A stretch of 64,000 nucleotides of DNA, taken from NCBI GenBank assembly GCA_028352435.1, contig JAOMMB010000003.1, positions 1 to 64,000 on the forward strand. Direction: 5' to 3'. Each line of letters starts with the position of its first letter. The stretch's first letter is position 1. This DNA comes from Candidatus Thioglobus sp. (GTDB lineage: Bacteria > Pseudomonadota > Gammaproteobacteria > PS1 > Pseudothioglobaceae). The notes beneath the pieces are model-generated. The model was not told the DNA's origin and did not search any database. It worked only from the letters and a program-made list of their open reading frames with translations. Positions 63,479 through 64,000 of this stretch are shown in pieces. Both the position numbers and the translations under genes were made by a program.

Positions 63479-64000
63479 GTAATGTAGATTTTAACGAAGT
63501 TGATAAGTTTGCCGCGTTAGCCTCTCGCTGGTGGGACAAAAATTCAGAATTTAAACCACTTCATGACATTAACCCTTTGCGCCTTGATTATATTAAAGAG
63601 CGTTGCAACAACTCTCTAGAGAACTTAAATATTCTAGATGTGGGTTGTGGTGGCGGCATTCTTACTGAGGCTATGAGCGAGCAAGGTGCAAAAGTAACTG
63701 GCATTGATATGGCAGAAGCTGGACTGGAAGTAGCCAAGTTGCACTTATTAGAATCTGGATTAGAAGTTGATTATCAAAAGATTCCAGTAGAAGAGTTGGC
63801 CAAAACCCATGCTGGGCAGTTTGATGTAGTGACTTGTTTAGAAATGTTGGAACACGTTCCTGATCCAAGCTCTATTATTAAGGCTTGTGCTACTTTGGTT
63901 AAACCAGGTGGCCAAGTATTCTTATCAACCCTTAATCGTAACGCCAAGTCGTACTTGTTTGCGATCATTGGCGCTGAGTATGTTTTAAAACTTCTACCTC
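63475..64000 (+). CDS. ubiG: Ubiquinone biosynthesis O-methyltransferase, 5' part (truncated by window end)
   Basis: [58 protein letters not shown] overlap with the preceding bcp frame. Confidence 0.95.
   Translation, partial: MSNVDFNEVDKFAALASRWWDKNSEFKPLHDINPLRLDYIKERCNNSLENLNILDVGCGGGILTEAMSEQGAKVTGIDMAEAGLEVAKLHLLESGLEVDYQKIPVEELAKTHAGQFDVVTCLEMLEHVPDPSSIIKACATLVKPGGQVFLSTLNRNAKSYLFAIIGAEYVLKLLP

Overview
AT-rich gammaproteobacterial chromosome segment. Low GC and periplasmic sulfur-oxidation-like genes suggest a SUP05/Thioglobus-type sulfur oxidizer, but that is inference. It is mostly housekeeping genes: groEL 3' end, parE, queC, acpP, fabF, prlC, tRNA-Ser(GGA), metG, mrp/apbC, a full iscRSUA-hscBA-fdx cluster with two IscR-type sites, cysE, ttcA, aroK, ilvE, lysC, rsgA, slyD, tRNA-Lys(UUU), ihfB, rpsA, cmk, lysS, ccmH, an ABC-F ATPase, uvrC, mlaC, murA, hisG, hisD, ffh, ypjD, lepA, two bcp copies and the ubiG 5' part. 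Accessory content includes an MMPL/RND + DUF1302-like + outer-membrane-lipoprotein-sorting-like trio, a SoxW/SoxH-like pair divergent from an Asn-rich DUF302 protein, and paired small cytochromes c. No CRISPR, prophage or transposase was seen. The most notable non-coding signal is a ~118-bp repeat found three times, each time immediately 3' of a stop codon (metG, fdx, hisD) in the same orientation. It has invariant boxes and compensatory changes in predicted stems. Other points of interest are a rhodanese-metallo-beta-lactamase fusion with a degenerate HxHxDH motif, a frameshifted second bcp copy at an A7 tract, a probable CapD/FlaA1-like gene remnant beside tRNA-Lys, and an untracked 58-aa membrane miniprotein next to uvrC.
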